64,000 nucleotides of DNA, from positions 124,001 to 188,000 of the forward strand of contig NZ_WQCA01000006.1 in assembly GCF_013032445.1 (NCBI RefSeq), given 5' to 3'. This document shows positions 16,377 to 24,962 of this stretch, piece by piece. The notes below the pieces were generated by a model. The model was not told where the DNA came from. It made no database searches and worked only from the letters and a program-made list of their open reading frames with translations. The stretch is from Ruegeria arenilitoris. Lineage in GTDB: Bacteria; Pseudomonadota; Alphaproteobacteria; Rhodobacterales; Rhodobacteraceae. The number at the start of each line of letters is the position of its first letter. The stretch's first letter is position 1. The position numbers and the translations under genes are program-made.

Positions 16377-16510
16377 GATTTCCTCCCTGATTTGTCGTCA
16401 GTCTGACGAGCGATGCGCGCACGGGCAAGAATGACTTAGCGTCGCGTTGCATCCCCTGCCCTGCCTGTGCGATATCCCGCGCGTGTAACACTGATATAGG
16501 GCCGCCGATC

Positions 16511-17233
16511 ATGATCCTTTACCCCGCCATCGACCTCAAAGACGGCCAGGCCGTACGCCTGCTGCGCGGAGAAATGGACAAGGCCACCGTATTCAACGAA
16601 GACCCGGCCGCTCAGGCCCGCGCCTTTGTTGAAGCGGGCTGCGAATGGTTGCACCTGGTGGACCTGAACGGAGCCTTCGCCGGTGAGCCGGTCAACGCAG
16701 CCCCGGTCGAGGCCATTCTAAAAGCCTGCGACGTCCCCGCCCAACTAGGCGGCGGCATACGCGATATGGCCACCATCGAAACCTGGATCGACAAAGGACT
16801 GGCCCGCGTGATTCTGGGCACTGTCGCGGTGGAAAACCCCGATCTGGTGCGCGAAGCGGCCAGAGCCTTCCCCGGCAAAGTCGCCGTTGGCATCGATGCC
16901 CGCAACGGCATGGTTGCCACCAAGGGCTGGGCCGAGGAAACCGACGTGCAGGTTACCGATCTAGCCCGCAGCTTCGAGGACGCAGGCGTCGCCGCTATTA
17001 TCTATACCGACATCAACCGCGACGGCGCGATGCAGGGCCCGAATATCGAAGCCACCGCCGACCTGGCCCGCGCCGTGTCGATCCCGGTGATTGCCTCAGG
17101 CGGTGTTAGCTCACTGGACGACCTGATCGCGCTGCGCGATTGCGGCGTGGACCTGAACGGCGCGATCTCCGGCCGGGCGCTCTATGATGGCGCGATTGAC
17201 CTGAAAGAGGCGCTGGTTGCACTAAGCGCGTAA
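16511..17233 (+). CDS. hisA: ProFAR isomerase (phosphoribosylformimino-AICAR-P isomerase)
   Basis: HisA carries out the Amadori rearrangement of ProFAR to PRFAR, the fourth step of histidine synthesis. The 240-aa TIM barrel begins [20 protein letters not shown] with the catalytic Asp, has a central phosphate site near [13 protein letters not shown], and a second catalytic Asp in [27 protein letters not shown] forms the second phosphate site. Its product is the substrate of HisH-HisF. Confidence 0.97.
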   Translation: MILYPAIDLKDGQAVRLLRGEMDKATVFNEDPAAQARAFVEAGCEWLHLVDLNGAFAGEPVNAAPVEAILKACDVPAQLGGGIRDMATIETWIDKGLARVILGTVAVENPDLVREAARAFPGKVAVGIDARNGMVATKGWAEETDVQVTDLARSFEDAGVAAIIYTDINRDGAMQGPNIEATADLARAVSIPVIASGGVSSLDDLIALRDCGVDLNGAISGRALYDGAIDLKEALVALSA

Positions 17234-17236
17234 CAG

Positions 17237-17608
17237 CTATTCCAGCTTCCAGGTGTGTTTTCGGGGCCGCCCATCCTTGTACGGTTGCAGCTCTTTTTCA
17301 CTTATTCTTACAAACTGAAAACACCCGGTCCAGTCACCGGTCTTCTCGCACCAGGCATCCCCATCAACGTACCATTCTCCGTCATAGGTATCGCCACCGA
17401 AGTTGCCGGCCAGCTTACCCTTCTTGCGCCCGGAGCTATACGCCTGCACCCACGGTGTCTTGTTGTCCTGGTTTGAAACTGACCGGACCGTTGCACCCGG
17501 AATGGTCGCCAGCAGCTCTTTTTGAGACATGAAGTCCTGAGCCTGTGCCCCGCTGGCAACTACGAGAACACACGCCACCGCACCGATCTTCTTTGCCGCA
17601 ATTTTCAT
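17237..17608 (-). CDS. Exported protein, unknown
   Basis: The 123-aa product has a signal peptide (KIAAKKIGAVACVLVVASGAQA) and a small globular mature domain containing GNFGGDTYDGEWYVDGDAWCEKTGDWTGC-type features rich in Gly, Asp, Trp and Cys (about residues 70-100). I do not recognise a named family. The ATG follows a good GGAGGA Shine-Dalgarno, so I place the start there. It lies head-to-tail with the DUF302 gene and between hisA and hisF. Confidence 0.78.
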   Translation of the reverse strand: MKIAAKKIGAVACVLVVASGAQAQDFMSQKELLATIPGATVRSVSNQDNKTPWVQAYSSGRKKGKLAGNFGGDTYDGEWYVDGDAWCEKTGDWTGCFQFVRISEKELQPYKDGRPRKHTWKLE

Positions 17609-17713
17609 GAGCTGTCCTCCAAATTTGTGTATTTTGAAATGCGCCAACCTTATCACAGATTGGCACAGCCCCAAAATCACTGAGGACACCCCGCGCCAGA
17701 GTAGCTGCAGAAC

Positions 17714-18160
17714 TTACTGAGCGGCGACCGAGGTCAGCTTGGCCAACGCGCCGCGCATCTTTTCGATGACGGGGGATTTCTCAACGTCATCCAGCTCGTC
17801 CATCGTCTCTTTCGGGTCTTCATAGGCCAGCCAGACCTGACCGTTTTCGTCCTCGTAAGCCTGCACTTTCAGCGGCAGGAACAGACCGGCGCGCGGGTCG
17901 ATCTGCATCGCAGGTGTTCCCAGCGCCGGGTTGCCGAAGATCAGAACCTGATTTGCCGGAATAGTCAGACCAACCTTTTCGGCCCCAGCCGCGTGGTCAA
18001 TGCGAGCGAACACGGTCGCGCCCGCGTTGCCGACAGCAGCCTCAAGCGCATCCAGCGCCTCAGAGACCGATTTGTCGGTATTCACCTTGATAATATCGTC
18101 TGCCATTGCGGCGACAGCTCCTCCAATTACAAAAGCGGTTGTCAGAATGAGTTTGCGCAT
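17714..18160 (-). CDS. DUF302 family exported protein
   Basis: The 148-aa product has a signal peptide (MRKLILTTAFVIGGAVAAMA) and a DUF302 domain: SVSEALDALEAAVGNAGATVFARIDH, VLIFGNPALGTPAMQIDP, and LPLKVQAYEDENGQVWLAYEDP. Family members are periplasmic and of unknown biochemical role. The GNPxxGTPxM segment is the most conserved part. It is probably a single-gene unit, with 105 nt to the next minus-strand gene start. Confidence 0.9.
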   Translation of the reverse strand: MRKLILTTAFVIGGAVAAMADDIIKVNTDKSVSEALDALEAAVGNAGATVFARIDHAAGAEKVGLTIPANQVLIFGNPALGTPAMQIDPRAGLFLPLKVQAYEDENGQVWLAYEDPKETMDELDDVEKSPVIEKMRGALAKLTSVAAQ

Positions 18161-18403
18161 CTCATTGATCTCCTGATGAATTTGGGGACAGTTTTCACAG
18201 GTTTGAGAGATGTGGCAATCACAACTCCGGCATCGGCGGGCTATTGCCGGTTACCTCGATCTCTATCACCCTCTGCACGCCCGACAACCGAACGCAAATC
18301 GTGAACAATTCCACAGATTCGCAACGAGTTTGCACAGATCAGCCGCAAAAAGGTCAGAATTCACCAATACGGCTGATGCGAAATCTTATGCCGGAGTTTC
18401 ATT

Positions 18404-20620
18404 GTGTCCTTTTCAAACGTATCGCAACCCACTGAAAATTGGCGCAACTATGCCCCGGTCATCAGTTTTTGCGCGTCAATTTTTGTCAGCGCCAGTCTGC
18501 TGTTTTTTGTTCAACCGCTGTTTGCCAAGCTCGTTTTACCCAAAATCGGCGGAACTCCGGCGGTCTGGACCACGGCAATGCTGTTTTTTCAGCTGATGCT
18601 GATCCTCGGGTATCTGTATGCTCACATGCTGACCCGCTGGTTTACTCTGCGCTGGCAACTCGTAACGCATCTAACCCTGTGGCTGCTGGCGCTCAGCTTC
18701 CTTCCATTGGCCACGCAAGAGGGCTGGAGGTTTGACTCATCGCAATCCATTGCTTTGCAAACACTCATTTTGTTTGCAGTGGGCGTAGGTGTTCCCTTTG
18801 CCGTACTGTCTGCGAACGCGCCGTTGCTTCAGGCATGGTATTCGCGGTCCGGCGGGCCTTCGGCCAATGACCCATATTTTTTGTATGCGGCAAGCAACGT
18901 CGGATCACTACTAGCACTGCTGTCTTTTCCACTGCTTGCCGATCCTTTCTTCGGCGCCCGTGAAATCAGCGTGTTCTGGTCGGTCGGTTTTGTTGTTTTC
19001 GGCATTCTCCTGGCAATCAGCGGCATGATCGCCCTGCGCGGCCCCGCCGAAACCGTCACCAAGGAAACGTCACACGAGGCGGGCAAGGCCCTGAGCGCAA
19101 GAACAATTGCCGCTTGGGTGTTCATCGCCTTCATCCCTTCGTCCTTGATGCTGGCCACCACAACCAAGCTTAGCACCGACCTTGGTGCCATCCCATTAAT
19201 CTGGGTTGTACCGCTGGCCACCTATATCCTGACGTTCATTATTGCCTTCGCAAAGTGGCGCCAGCTCACCCTGAGCGGCCTCAGAACTCCGGTGCTGCTG
19301 ATGATGGCATTTGGCGTCGCGATGTTGTCCATAATCGGATCATCGCAACAGCCTTTGACCGCTATGCTGGTGTATATTCCGCTGCTGTTTTTTGTCGCCC
19401 TGTATGCACACAGGCTTCTTTATGATCTCCGGCCTCCTGCGGAACACCTCACAACCTTTTACCTTGCACTTTCCGTCGGAGGTGCTTGCGGCGGGCTATT
19501 CAACTCGATTATTGCGCCCGCTGTTTTTAATCAGGAAATTGAATTTGCCCTAACACTTGTTGCGGCGGGCGGTTTGTTTCTGCTCCACGCAAGATCATTC
19601 AAAATGCGTGATGCTCTGATTGGGATTGCCGTTGCCGCCCCGATTTCCGTTGCGATCAGCATGTTCAAGGACGGGAGCACAGCGGATGCAGAAACAGTCC
19701 TCATGATCGCAACCACCGCTCTGGTTGCCATGTTAATGCTGGCGTTCCGGAATGCACCGGCTCGCATAGCAGGGGTGCTGGTGATCATTCTTCTGCCAAC
19801 CATGCTCCCAAAGCAAGATTTGCATTTCAGCGATCGCAGCTTTTTCGGCACTCACTCTGTCTATGATCTCGGCGAGTTCCGGGTATACAGGAACGGCACC
19901 ACTACGCACGGTCTGCAAAGGCACACCCCGCCCGGCACGCGACCGGTGGCAGCTTCGTACTACCACCCTGACGGACCAATGGCCGAAATCCTGACTTCGG
20001 ACTACGGTTTGAATTCTGACAATATCGGCATTGTCGGCCTTGGGACCGGTGCGCTGGCTTGTTACGGGCAGCCCCATCAGACTTGGGACTTTTTTGAGAT
20101 CGACGAGACAGTGGATCGCATTGCCCGCAATCCGGAGTTGTTCACGTATATGACCGAATGCGCTCCGGATTCGAAAACTCATCTGGGCGACGCGCGAATT
20201 GTGCTGGAGCACCAAAAGTTTTCTTTTGATATCATGGTGCTCGATGCCTATAGCTCAGATGCAATTCCACTGCACCTTATAACGCAGGAAGCGATCGAAG
20301 CCTATTTGCGCCAACTGAACCAAGGCGGCACGTTGGTCTTCCACATTTCCAATAAGTTCTACGATCTGGCGCCGCAGTTGGCACGGGCTTCTGAAACGTT
20401 AGGGCTACACGCGGCGGTTCAGGCGGACAAAGTGGACGCCGAAGCGCAAGAACAAGGAGCTTTGAGCACCTATGTCGTGATCCTAAGCCGCGACAAAGAC
20501 CGTATCGATGCGTTTGCCAGTGCTGGGAATTGGCAGTTGCTGACCACCGATGGTCGGGCTCCCTGGACAGACGACAAAGCCAACCTGCTTTCAGCCCTCA
20601 GAATACTCGCAAAACACTAA
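18404..20620 (+). CDS. Polytopic membrane protein fused to a spermidine-synthase-like domain
   Basis: The 738-aa product has about 12 membrane helices in its first 440 residues, starting near [20 protein letters not shown]. The C-terminal 270 residues resemble a spermidine synthase fold, with the Rossmann motif [15 protein letters not shown] followed by [12 protein letters not shown] and [16 protein letters not shown]. Fused proteins of this kind are widespread, but their substrate is unknown, and polyamine synthesis should not be assumed. The start is probably GTG at 18404, after CGGAG. It sits between the his genes without an evident link. Confidence 0.85.
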   Translation: MSFSNVSQPTENWRNYAPVISFCASIFVSASLLFFVQPLFAKLVLPKIGGTPAVWTTAMLFFQLMLILGYLYAHMLTRWFTLRWQLVTHLTLWLLALSFLPLATQEGWRFDSSQSIALQTLILFAVGVGVPFAVLSANAPLLQAWYSRSGGPSANDPYFLYAASNVGSLLALLSFPLLADPFFGAREISVFWSVGFVVFGILLAISGMIALRGPAETVTKETSHEAGKALSARTIAAWVFIAFIPSSLMLATTTKLSTDLGAIPLIWVVPLATYILTFIIAFAKWRQLTLSGLRTPVLLMMAFGVAMLSIIGSSQQPLTAMLVYIPLLFFVALYAHRLLYDLRPPAEHLTTFYLALSVGGACGGLFNSIIAPAVFNQEIEFALTLVAAGGLFLLHARSFKMRDALIGIAVAAPISVAISMFKDGSTADAETVLMIATTALVAMLMLAFRNAPARIAGVLVIILLPTMLPKQDLHFSDRSFFGTHSVYDLGEFRVYRNGTTTHGLQRHTPPGTRPVAASYYHPDGPMAEILTSDYGLNSDNIGIVGLGTGALACYGQPHQTWDFFEIDETVDRIARNPELFTYMTECAPDSKTHLGDARIVLEHQKFSFDIMVLDAYSSDAIPLHLITQEAIEAYLRQLNQGGTLVFHISNKFYDLAPQLARASETLGLHAAVQADKVDAEAQEQGALSTYVVILSRDKDRIDAFASAGNWQLLTTDGRAPWTDDKANLLSALRILAKH

Positions 20621-20723
20621 CACCGCGCCGCGCTGCACAACCAGCGGCGCGGCGCTATCCAGTTTTCGGCTCTGGCCTCGGCGCAGCTTTGCCGGTAGAG
20701 GTGCGGCAACAAAGGACGCCGAC

Positions 20724-21485
20724 ATGCTGAAGACCCGCATCATTCCCTGCCTTGACGTCGCTGATGGCCGTGTGGTCAAGGGCGTGAATTTTGTTGGCCT
20801 GCGCGATGCCGGCGACCCGGTGGAATCCGCTAAGGCCTACGACGCGGCAGGCGCAGATGAAATTTGTTTTCTCGACATTCACGCCACGCACGAAAATCGC
20901 GGCACCATGTTCGATGTGGTTCAGCGTACAGCGGAACAGTGTTTTGTGCCGCTGACGGTGGGGGGCGGCGTGCGCACCAAGGATGACGTGCGCGCCCTGC
21001 TGCTGGCGGGCGCCGACAAGGTCAGCTTCAACTCGGCCGCAGTGGCCAACCCGGATGTGATCGCGGAAGCGGCGGATCAGTTCGGCAGCCAGTGCATTGT
21101 CTGCGCCATCGACGCCAAAACAGTCAGTCCCGGAAAGTGGGAGATTTTCACCCATGGCGGTCGTAAACCCACCGGCATCGACGCGGTAGAATTCGCCAAA
21201 ACCGTCGTTTCTAAAGGCGCTGGTGAGATTCTGCTGACCTCGATGGATCGCGACGGCACCAAGGCTGGGTTCAATCTGCCTCTGACGCGTGCGATTTCCG
21301 ATGCTGTGGATGTGCCGGTGATCGCCTCAGGCGGTGTCGGCAATCTGGACCATCTGGTCGAAGGCGTGACCGAAGGCGGGGCCAGTGCCGTGCTTGCCGC
21401 CTCGATCTTCCATTTCGGCGAATACACCATCCGCAAGGCCAAGGAACACATGGCCGCCGCGGGTATCCCCATGAGGCTAACATGA
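20724..21485 (+). CDS. hisF: Imidazole glycerol phosphate synthase, cyclase subunit
   Basis: HisF joins ammonia to PRFAR to form imidazoleglycerol phosphate and AICAR. The 253-aa TIM barrel begins [21 protein letters not shown] with catalytic Asp11, has [17 protein letters not shown] in the phosphate site, [16 protein letters not shown] with the second catalytic Asp, and [14 protein letters not shown] chose ATG 20724 rather than the non-conserved upstream extension. The stop overlaps hisE by 4 nt. Confidence 0.97.
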   Translation: MLKTRIIPCLDVADGRVVKGVNFVGLRDAGDPVESAKAYDAAGADEICFLDIHATHENRGTMFDVVQRTAEQCFVPLTVGGGVRTKDDVRALLLAGADKVSFNSAAVANPDVIAEAADQFGSQCIVCAIDAKTVSPGKWEIFTHGGRKPTGIDAVEFAKTVVSKGAGEILLTSMDRDGTKAGFNLPLTRAISDAVDVPVIASGGVGNLDHLVEGVTEGGASAVLAASIFHFGEYTIRKAKEHMAAAGIPMRLT

Positions 21486-21799
21486 GCATTCTGCACGATC
21501 TGGCCGCTACTATTGAGGCGCGGAAGGGGGCTGACCCGGATTCCAGCTGGACCGCCAAGCTGTTGGCCAAAGGCCCTGAGAAATGCGCCGAGAAGTTCGG
21601 GGAAGAGGCCGTTGAAGCCATCATCGAAGCCGTCAAGAACGACAAGGCTGGTCTGACGGCTGAGGCTGCGGATGTGCTCTATCACCTGCTTGTCATGCTG
21701 GCCGCTCGTGACGTGGCGCTCGACGATGTTCTCACTGAATTGGCACGGCGTCAGGGCATCAGCGGCATCGCTGAAAAAGCCGCGCGCCCCAAGGGTTAA
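21482..21799 (+). CDS. hisE: Phosphoribosyl-ATP pyrophosphatase
   Basis: HisE removes pyrophosphate from phosphoribosyl-ATP, the second step of histidine synthesis. The 105-aa MazG-like protein has the metal-binding [14 protein letters not shown] helix and [17 protein letters not shown]. It overlaps hisF by ATGA. The enzyme is separate from HisI, which is not in the window, as is usual in this group. Confidence 0.96.
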   Translation: MSILHDLAATIEARKGADPDSSWTAKLLAKGPEKCAEKFGEEAVEAIIEAVKNDKAGLTAEAADVLYHLLVMLAARDVALDDVLTELARRQGISGIAEKAARPKG

Positions 21800-21871
21800 G
21801 CACGGGGTTCCGTCCCCCTGCCCTTCCCATTATGATCGGGCTTCACGATCCACAGATCAAAGGGCATTAGG

Positions 21872-22438
21872 ATGATCCGAGCTTTGGCCATTGTTCTGGC
21901 CCTAGTGACGCTGGGCGCGTGTTCAATCGCGCCGCCACCCAGCGGGGATGACGTGCAACGGTTGGCGTCCGAAATCCGTAACCTCGGCCCCGATATCGAC
22001 CCGGAAGAAGCCGACCGCGCCGCCCGTGTCGCCTATTCCTATACTGCACAGTTGGTTCAGGAGTATGAAATCACCGACCCACCGCTGATCCACAACGCCA
22101 AGGTCAACAAAGGTGTGCGCCCGCGCGGGCTGTGCTGGCACTGGGCCGAAGATATCGAACGCCGGCTGAAGCAAGAGAACTTCCAAACGCTGGACCTGCA
22201 CCGCGCCATTGCAAATGCAGACAACCCGTTCAGGATCGACCACAGCACCGCCATCATCAGCCGCAAGGGTGAGACGATGTATGACGGCGTGGTGCTGGAT
22301 CCGTGGCGTTACGGTGGCGTATTGTTCTGGTCTCCGCTGGTCGAAGACACGAAGTACGAGTGGGTGCCGCGCGAGGTCGTGCTGCAAAAGCGTCAGCAGG
22401 AACAATACGGTGAATTGTTACCCTATGTCGGCGGCTAA
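21872..22438 (+). CDS. Lipoprotein with a Cys-His-Asp (papain/transglutaminase-like) arrangement
   Basis: The 188-aa product begins with a lipoprotein signal, lipobox LGAC at residues 14-17. The mature part has Cys in RGLCWHWAED (about 92), His in IDHSTAIIS (about 128) and Asp in VVLDPWR (about 143). That order and spacing look like the catalytic triad of papain/transglutaminase-fold proteins, but this is my inference. I do not recall a characterised member. The gene stop overlaps the convergent CoA-binding gene by 4 nt. Confidence 0.78.
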   Translation: MIRALAIVLALVTLGACSIAPPPSGDDVQRLASEIRNLGPDIDPEEADRAARVAYSYTAQLVQEYEITDPPLIHNAKVNKGVRPRGLCWHWAEDIERRLKQENFQTLDLHRAIANADNPFRIDHSTAIISRKGETMYDGVVLDPWRYGGVLFWSPLVEDTKYEWVPREVVLQKRQQEQYGELLPYVGG

Positions 22439-22905
22439 ATTTTAGACGAGATCACACCGGTGGCAAATCCCCCCATGCGCAACTCGCCGAACAGGCGCTG
22501 ATATTCGATCTTGGGGCAACGGTTCATGATCACGTCCACGCCGCGCGCCTGTGCTGTGGCGGCAGCTTCAGGATGCTCGACTCCGATTTGCATCCAGACC
22601 GTGCGCAGGTTTGGGAAAGCAGCCAACGCCTCATCCACAATCGGCGGCACGGCCTCGGACCGGCGGAAGATATCGACCATGTCCACTGGTTCGGAAATCT
22701 CGGTCAGTGAGGCCCTGACGGTCTGACCAAACAGCTCGGTCCCTGCATGTCCGGGATTGACCGGGATGACCGTATAGCCCTTCAACGACAGATATCGCGC
22801 AACGTAATAGCTGGGCCGCACCGGGTTCATTGACACACCAACCACAGCAATCACCTTGGTGCGCTGCAGGATGTCTTTCAGAAAATCGTCGGAATGCTCG
22901 CTCAT
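22435..22905 (-). CDS. CoA-binding domain protein (YccU type)
   Basis: The 156-aa product is a single Rossmann-like CoA-binding domain. It shows VIAVVGVSMNPVRPSYYVARYL, GYTVIPVNPGHAGTELFG, VDIFRRSEAVPPIVDEAL and VWMQIGVEHPEAAATA. These proteins resemble the alpha subunit of succinyl-CoA synthetase without the rest of the enzyme, and their role is not established. Length and motif order are typical. Confidence 0.9.
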   Translation of the reverse strand: MSEHSDDFLKDILQRTKVIAVVGVSMNPVRPSYYVARYLSLKGYTVIPVNPGHAGTELFGQTVRASLTEISEPVDMVDIFRRSEAVPPIVDEALAAFPNLRTVWMQIGVEHPEAAATAQARGVDVIMNRCPKIEYQRLFGELRMGGFATGVISSKI

Positions 22906-22930
22906 GCAGGCACCCTAATCCGGGTGCCTA

Positions 22931-22963
22931 AAAGAAAAAAGCGCCCAGGTCGAACCTGAGCGC
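22931..22963 (-). terminator. Intrinsic terminator, minus strand
   Basis: On the minus strand a 10-bp stem (22954-22963 with 22941-22950, including one G-U that would be a mismatch on the other strand) with a UCG loop is followed by TTTTTTCTTT. It would end transcription from the YHS gene. A second hairpin, CCGCGG/CCGCGG at about 22992-23018, lies just upstream. Confidence 0.75.
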
Positions 22964-23103
22964 CAGTTGTTGGAACGAGGGACAGTGAAATGACCCGCGG
23001 CAGTTCCGTTCCGCGGTCACTGTGACATTTAGGCATAAGTTGAGAGAAAAAAAGAGGGGGTGCGCATTTTTGTGATGACATGTCACAAAGAGCGGACCTC
23101 CGC

Positions 23104-23556
23104 TTATTGCTCGTACAGAACAACGGGCCAGTGCGCTTCGGCCATTCGGATATACTCAGCCGTCGCTTCGCGCCACATCTGTTCAATCTCAGGCGAGTGG
23201 GTCAGGTACAGACGACCATCGACCACTTGCCAAGCCAGCGGGTCGGTACTGACCAGAATCCCCTTCGCCATGGCATATGCACAATACCCACCGAACTGAG
23301 GCGCAAAGGCACGTGGATCACGCTCGAATGCCTCTTGGTTCTCAGCCGAGGCAAAATGCCATTCGGCCCCTTTCCAGACCACCGCGTATTTTGGCTGCCC
23401 CTGAACTGGTGCGTCGCCCTTGAAATACGAAACCGGGTCATACCCGGCCAAGGCTGCTCCATCCGCCTCAAAATACACGGGCATCTCCTGCGCCGTCGCG
23501 GCAGGAGCGATCAAAGCGGCGAACATCGCGCCAAGAAGGAAACGTCGGATCAGCAT
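23104..23556 (-). CDS. YHS-domain exported protein
   Basis: The 150-aa product has a signal peptide (RRFLLGAMFAALIAPAATAQ) followed by a YHS domain: GAALAGYDPVSYFKGDAPVQG, WHFASAENQEAFERDP, FAPQFGGYCAYAMAKG. YHS domains are often found with metal transport and metalloenzymes, and the Cys/His residues may bind metal, but the role here is unknown. It is followed by an intrinsic terminator. Confidence 0.9.
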   Translation of the reverse strand: MLIRRFLLGAMFAALIAPAATAQEMPVYFEADGAALAGYDPVSYFKGDAPVQGQPKYAVVWKGAEWHFASAENQEAFERDPRAFAPQFGGYCAYAMAKGILVSTDPLAWQVVDGRLYLTHSPEIEQMWREATAEYIRMAEAHWPVVLYEQ

Positions 23557-23662
23557 TACGGTATTCGGATTTCAGACATCAGGGTCTCAAGATGCAATTT
23601 TTACCGCCCAGTGGAACCCCATTTAACGGGGTTGTGATCACCTGTGTCGCACCAGCGCCACG

Positions 23663-23941
23663 TCAGTCAAAGATATCCTCGATCACATCCCACGCTTCAT
23701 CCAGTACCCGCGAGAACACACCCTTGTTCTTTTTCTTCTTTTTCTTAGGCGATCCCGCAAATTTTCCCATATCGCGCTTAGTCTGCTTTTCGACCAGTTT
23801 GCGCTTGGGCACCATCTTGAGGTCATGCAACGGCGCACCGCAGCTTGAACAGCTTAACTCGTGACGTTGCTTACCCTTCAGGACAAGTGCAGCACGGGTC
23901 CCGCAATAGCAGCAGGTGGCGATTTTCGACGGGCTGGAAAT
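23663..23941 (-). CDS. Small zinc-ribbon protein, possible ATT start
   Basis: The protein has CCYCGTRA and CSSCGAPLHD, two CxxC knuckles that should bind one zinc, followed by a Lys-rich stretch (KKKKKKNK) and an acidic C-terminus. The role is unknown. The annotated-style start would be ATG 23974 (103 aa), which lies inside the rlmB end. An AGGAGAG Shine-Dalgarno at 23947-23953 points instead to an ATT codon at 23939-23941 (92 aa, ISSPSKIATCC). I prefer that start on ribosome binding site evidence, but it is non-canonical. Confidence 0.7.
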   Translation of the reverse strand: MSSPSKIATCCYCGTRAALVLKGKQRHELSCSSCGAPLHDLKMVPKRKLVEKQTKRDMGKFAGSPKKKKKKNKGVFSRVLDEAWDVIEDIFD

Positions 23942-23954
23942 GAGACTCTCCTGT

Positions 23955-24728
23955 CTATCTGTGCCTTGAGGCATATAGGGCGATCGCGGCAGCATTTGAG
24001 ACGTTGAGGGAACCAAACCCGCCCGCTGCGTCGATTTTCACCAGAAAGTCCACAGTTTCCTTGGTTTTTTGCCGCAGACCCGGCCCTTCAGCCCCCAGCA
24101 CCAACGCGACAGGCTGGTCCAGTTTTCCGCCCAGTGCCGTTTCGATGGTGTCTTTCGCCTCACCGTCCAGACCCAGCACCAGAAATCCCATATTCTGCAG
24201 TTCCACAATGGCATCGGCCAGATTGCGGACCCTTAGATAGGGCTGACGCTCCAGCGCGCCACTGGCGGTCTTAGCCAGCGCACCGGTTTCCGGTGCCGAA
24301 TGGTGCCGCGTGCCAATCACCGCACTGGCCCCCAGAACTTCGGCCGAGCGCAGAATCGCCCCGACATTGTGCGGGTCGGTCACACGATCCAACAGAATCA
24401 CGCGGGGGTGTTCGCGCCCGATACAGTTCTCGGCAAGCCCGCCCCAGTCCAGCGGCTTGACCTCAAGAGCTGCACCCTGATGCACGGACCCCGGATCAAT
24501 AGGCGCGGTGAATTTGCGCGGGTCGACCATTTCGGCCTCGATCCCAGCGAATTCAATCGCTTCTGCCAGTTTGTCTTGCGCATTTCGCGTCACAATCAAG
24601 CGTAGTTTCTGCCGCTTGGGGTTCATCAAAGCATCGCGCACGGCGTGCAGACCGAACAGCCAGACGGTTTCCGCAGCAGCCGCTTTGCGCGCCTGTTCCT
24701 TTTCAACGACCCACTTGGGTTTCTTCAT
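23955..24728 (-). CDS. rlmB: TrmH/SpoU family 23S rRNA methyltransferase (RlmB-like)
   Basis: RlmB 2'-O-methylates G2251 of 23S rRNA with S-adenosylmethionine. The 257-aa product has an N-terminal L30e-like substrate domain starting VWLFGLHAVRDALMNPKRQ. The SpoU fold motifs are VILLDRVTDPHNVGAILRSAEV, VALVLGAEGPGLRQ and LNVSNAAAIALYASRH. The knot residues Asn, Glu and Ser are in place. The exact target nucleotide is inferred from family similarity. The zinc-ribbon gene follows almost at once. Confidence 0.92.
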   Translation of the reverse strand: MKKPKWVVEKEQARKAAAAETVWLFGLHAVRDALMNPKRQKLRLIVTRNAQDKLAEAIEFAGIEAEMVDPRKFTAPIDPGSVHQGAALEVKPLDWGGLAENCIGREHPRVILLDRVTDPHNVGAILRSAEVLGASAVIGTRHHSAPETGALAKTASGALERQPYLRVRNLADAIVELQNMGFLVLGLDGEAKDTIETALGGKLDQPVALVLGAEGPGLRQKTKETVDFLVKIDAAGGFGSLNVSNAAAIALYASRHR

Positions 24729-24784
24729 TTCTTGGGCCTCCGGGCCGGGAATTCGGTTTCCTGCGTCAAAGCGGTATTTTCCTG

Positions 24785-24813
24785 TTGACGCTCCTTTAAG
24801 GCGCTAGTAATCA
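24785..24813 (+). promoter_or_regulatory. Sigma-70 promoter of tRNA-Tyr
   Basis: TTGACG (24785-24790), a 17-nt spacer, and TAATCA (24808-24813) form a good housekeeping promoter. A leader hairpin GTCAGG/CCTGAC (24823-24841) ends 3 nt before the tRNA. Confidence 0.65.
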
Positions 24814-24844
24814 CGCCTCCACGTCAGGTGCAACGCCTGACAGT

Positions 24845-24928
24845 GGGCGACAGGCCGCAAGGTGTGGCAGGGGACTGTAACTCCCTCGCGGAGACGCACG
24901 CCTGGTTCGATTCCAGGGTCGCCCACCA
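24845..24928 (+). tRNA. tRNA-Tyr (GTA)
   Basis: The acceptor stem is GGGCGAC/GTCGCCC with discriminator A and encoded CCA. The anticodon arm GGGGA/TCCCT has loop CTGTAAC, anticodon GTA. A long variable arm (about 24886-24900) and a T arm CCTGG/CCAGG follow. The long variable arm and GTA identify tRNA-Tyr. Confidence 0.95.
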
Positions 24929-24962
24929 TCTTCCTCAGATGGTGACAAAGTGCAACCGGCCG

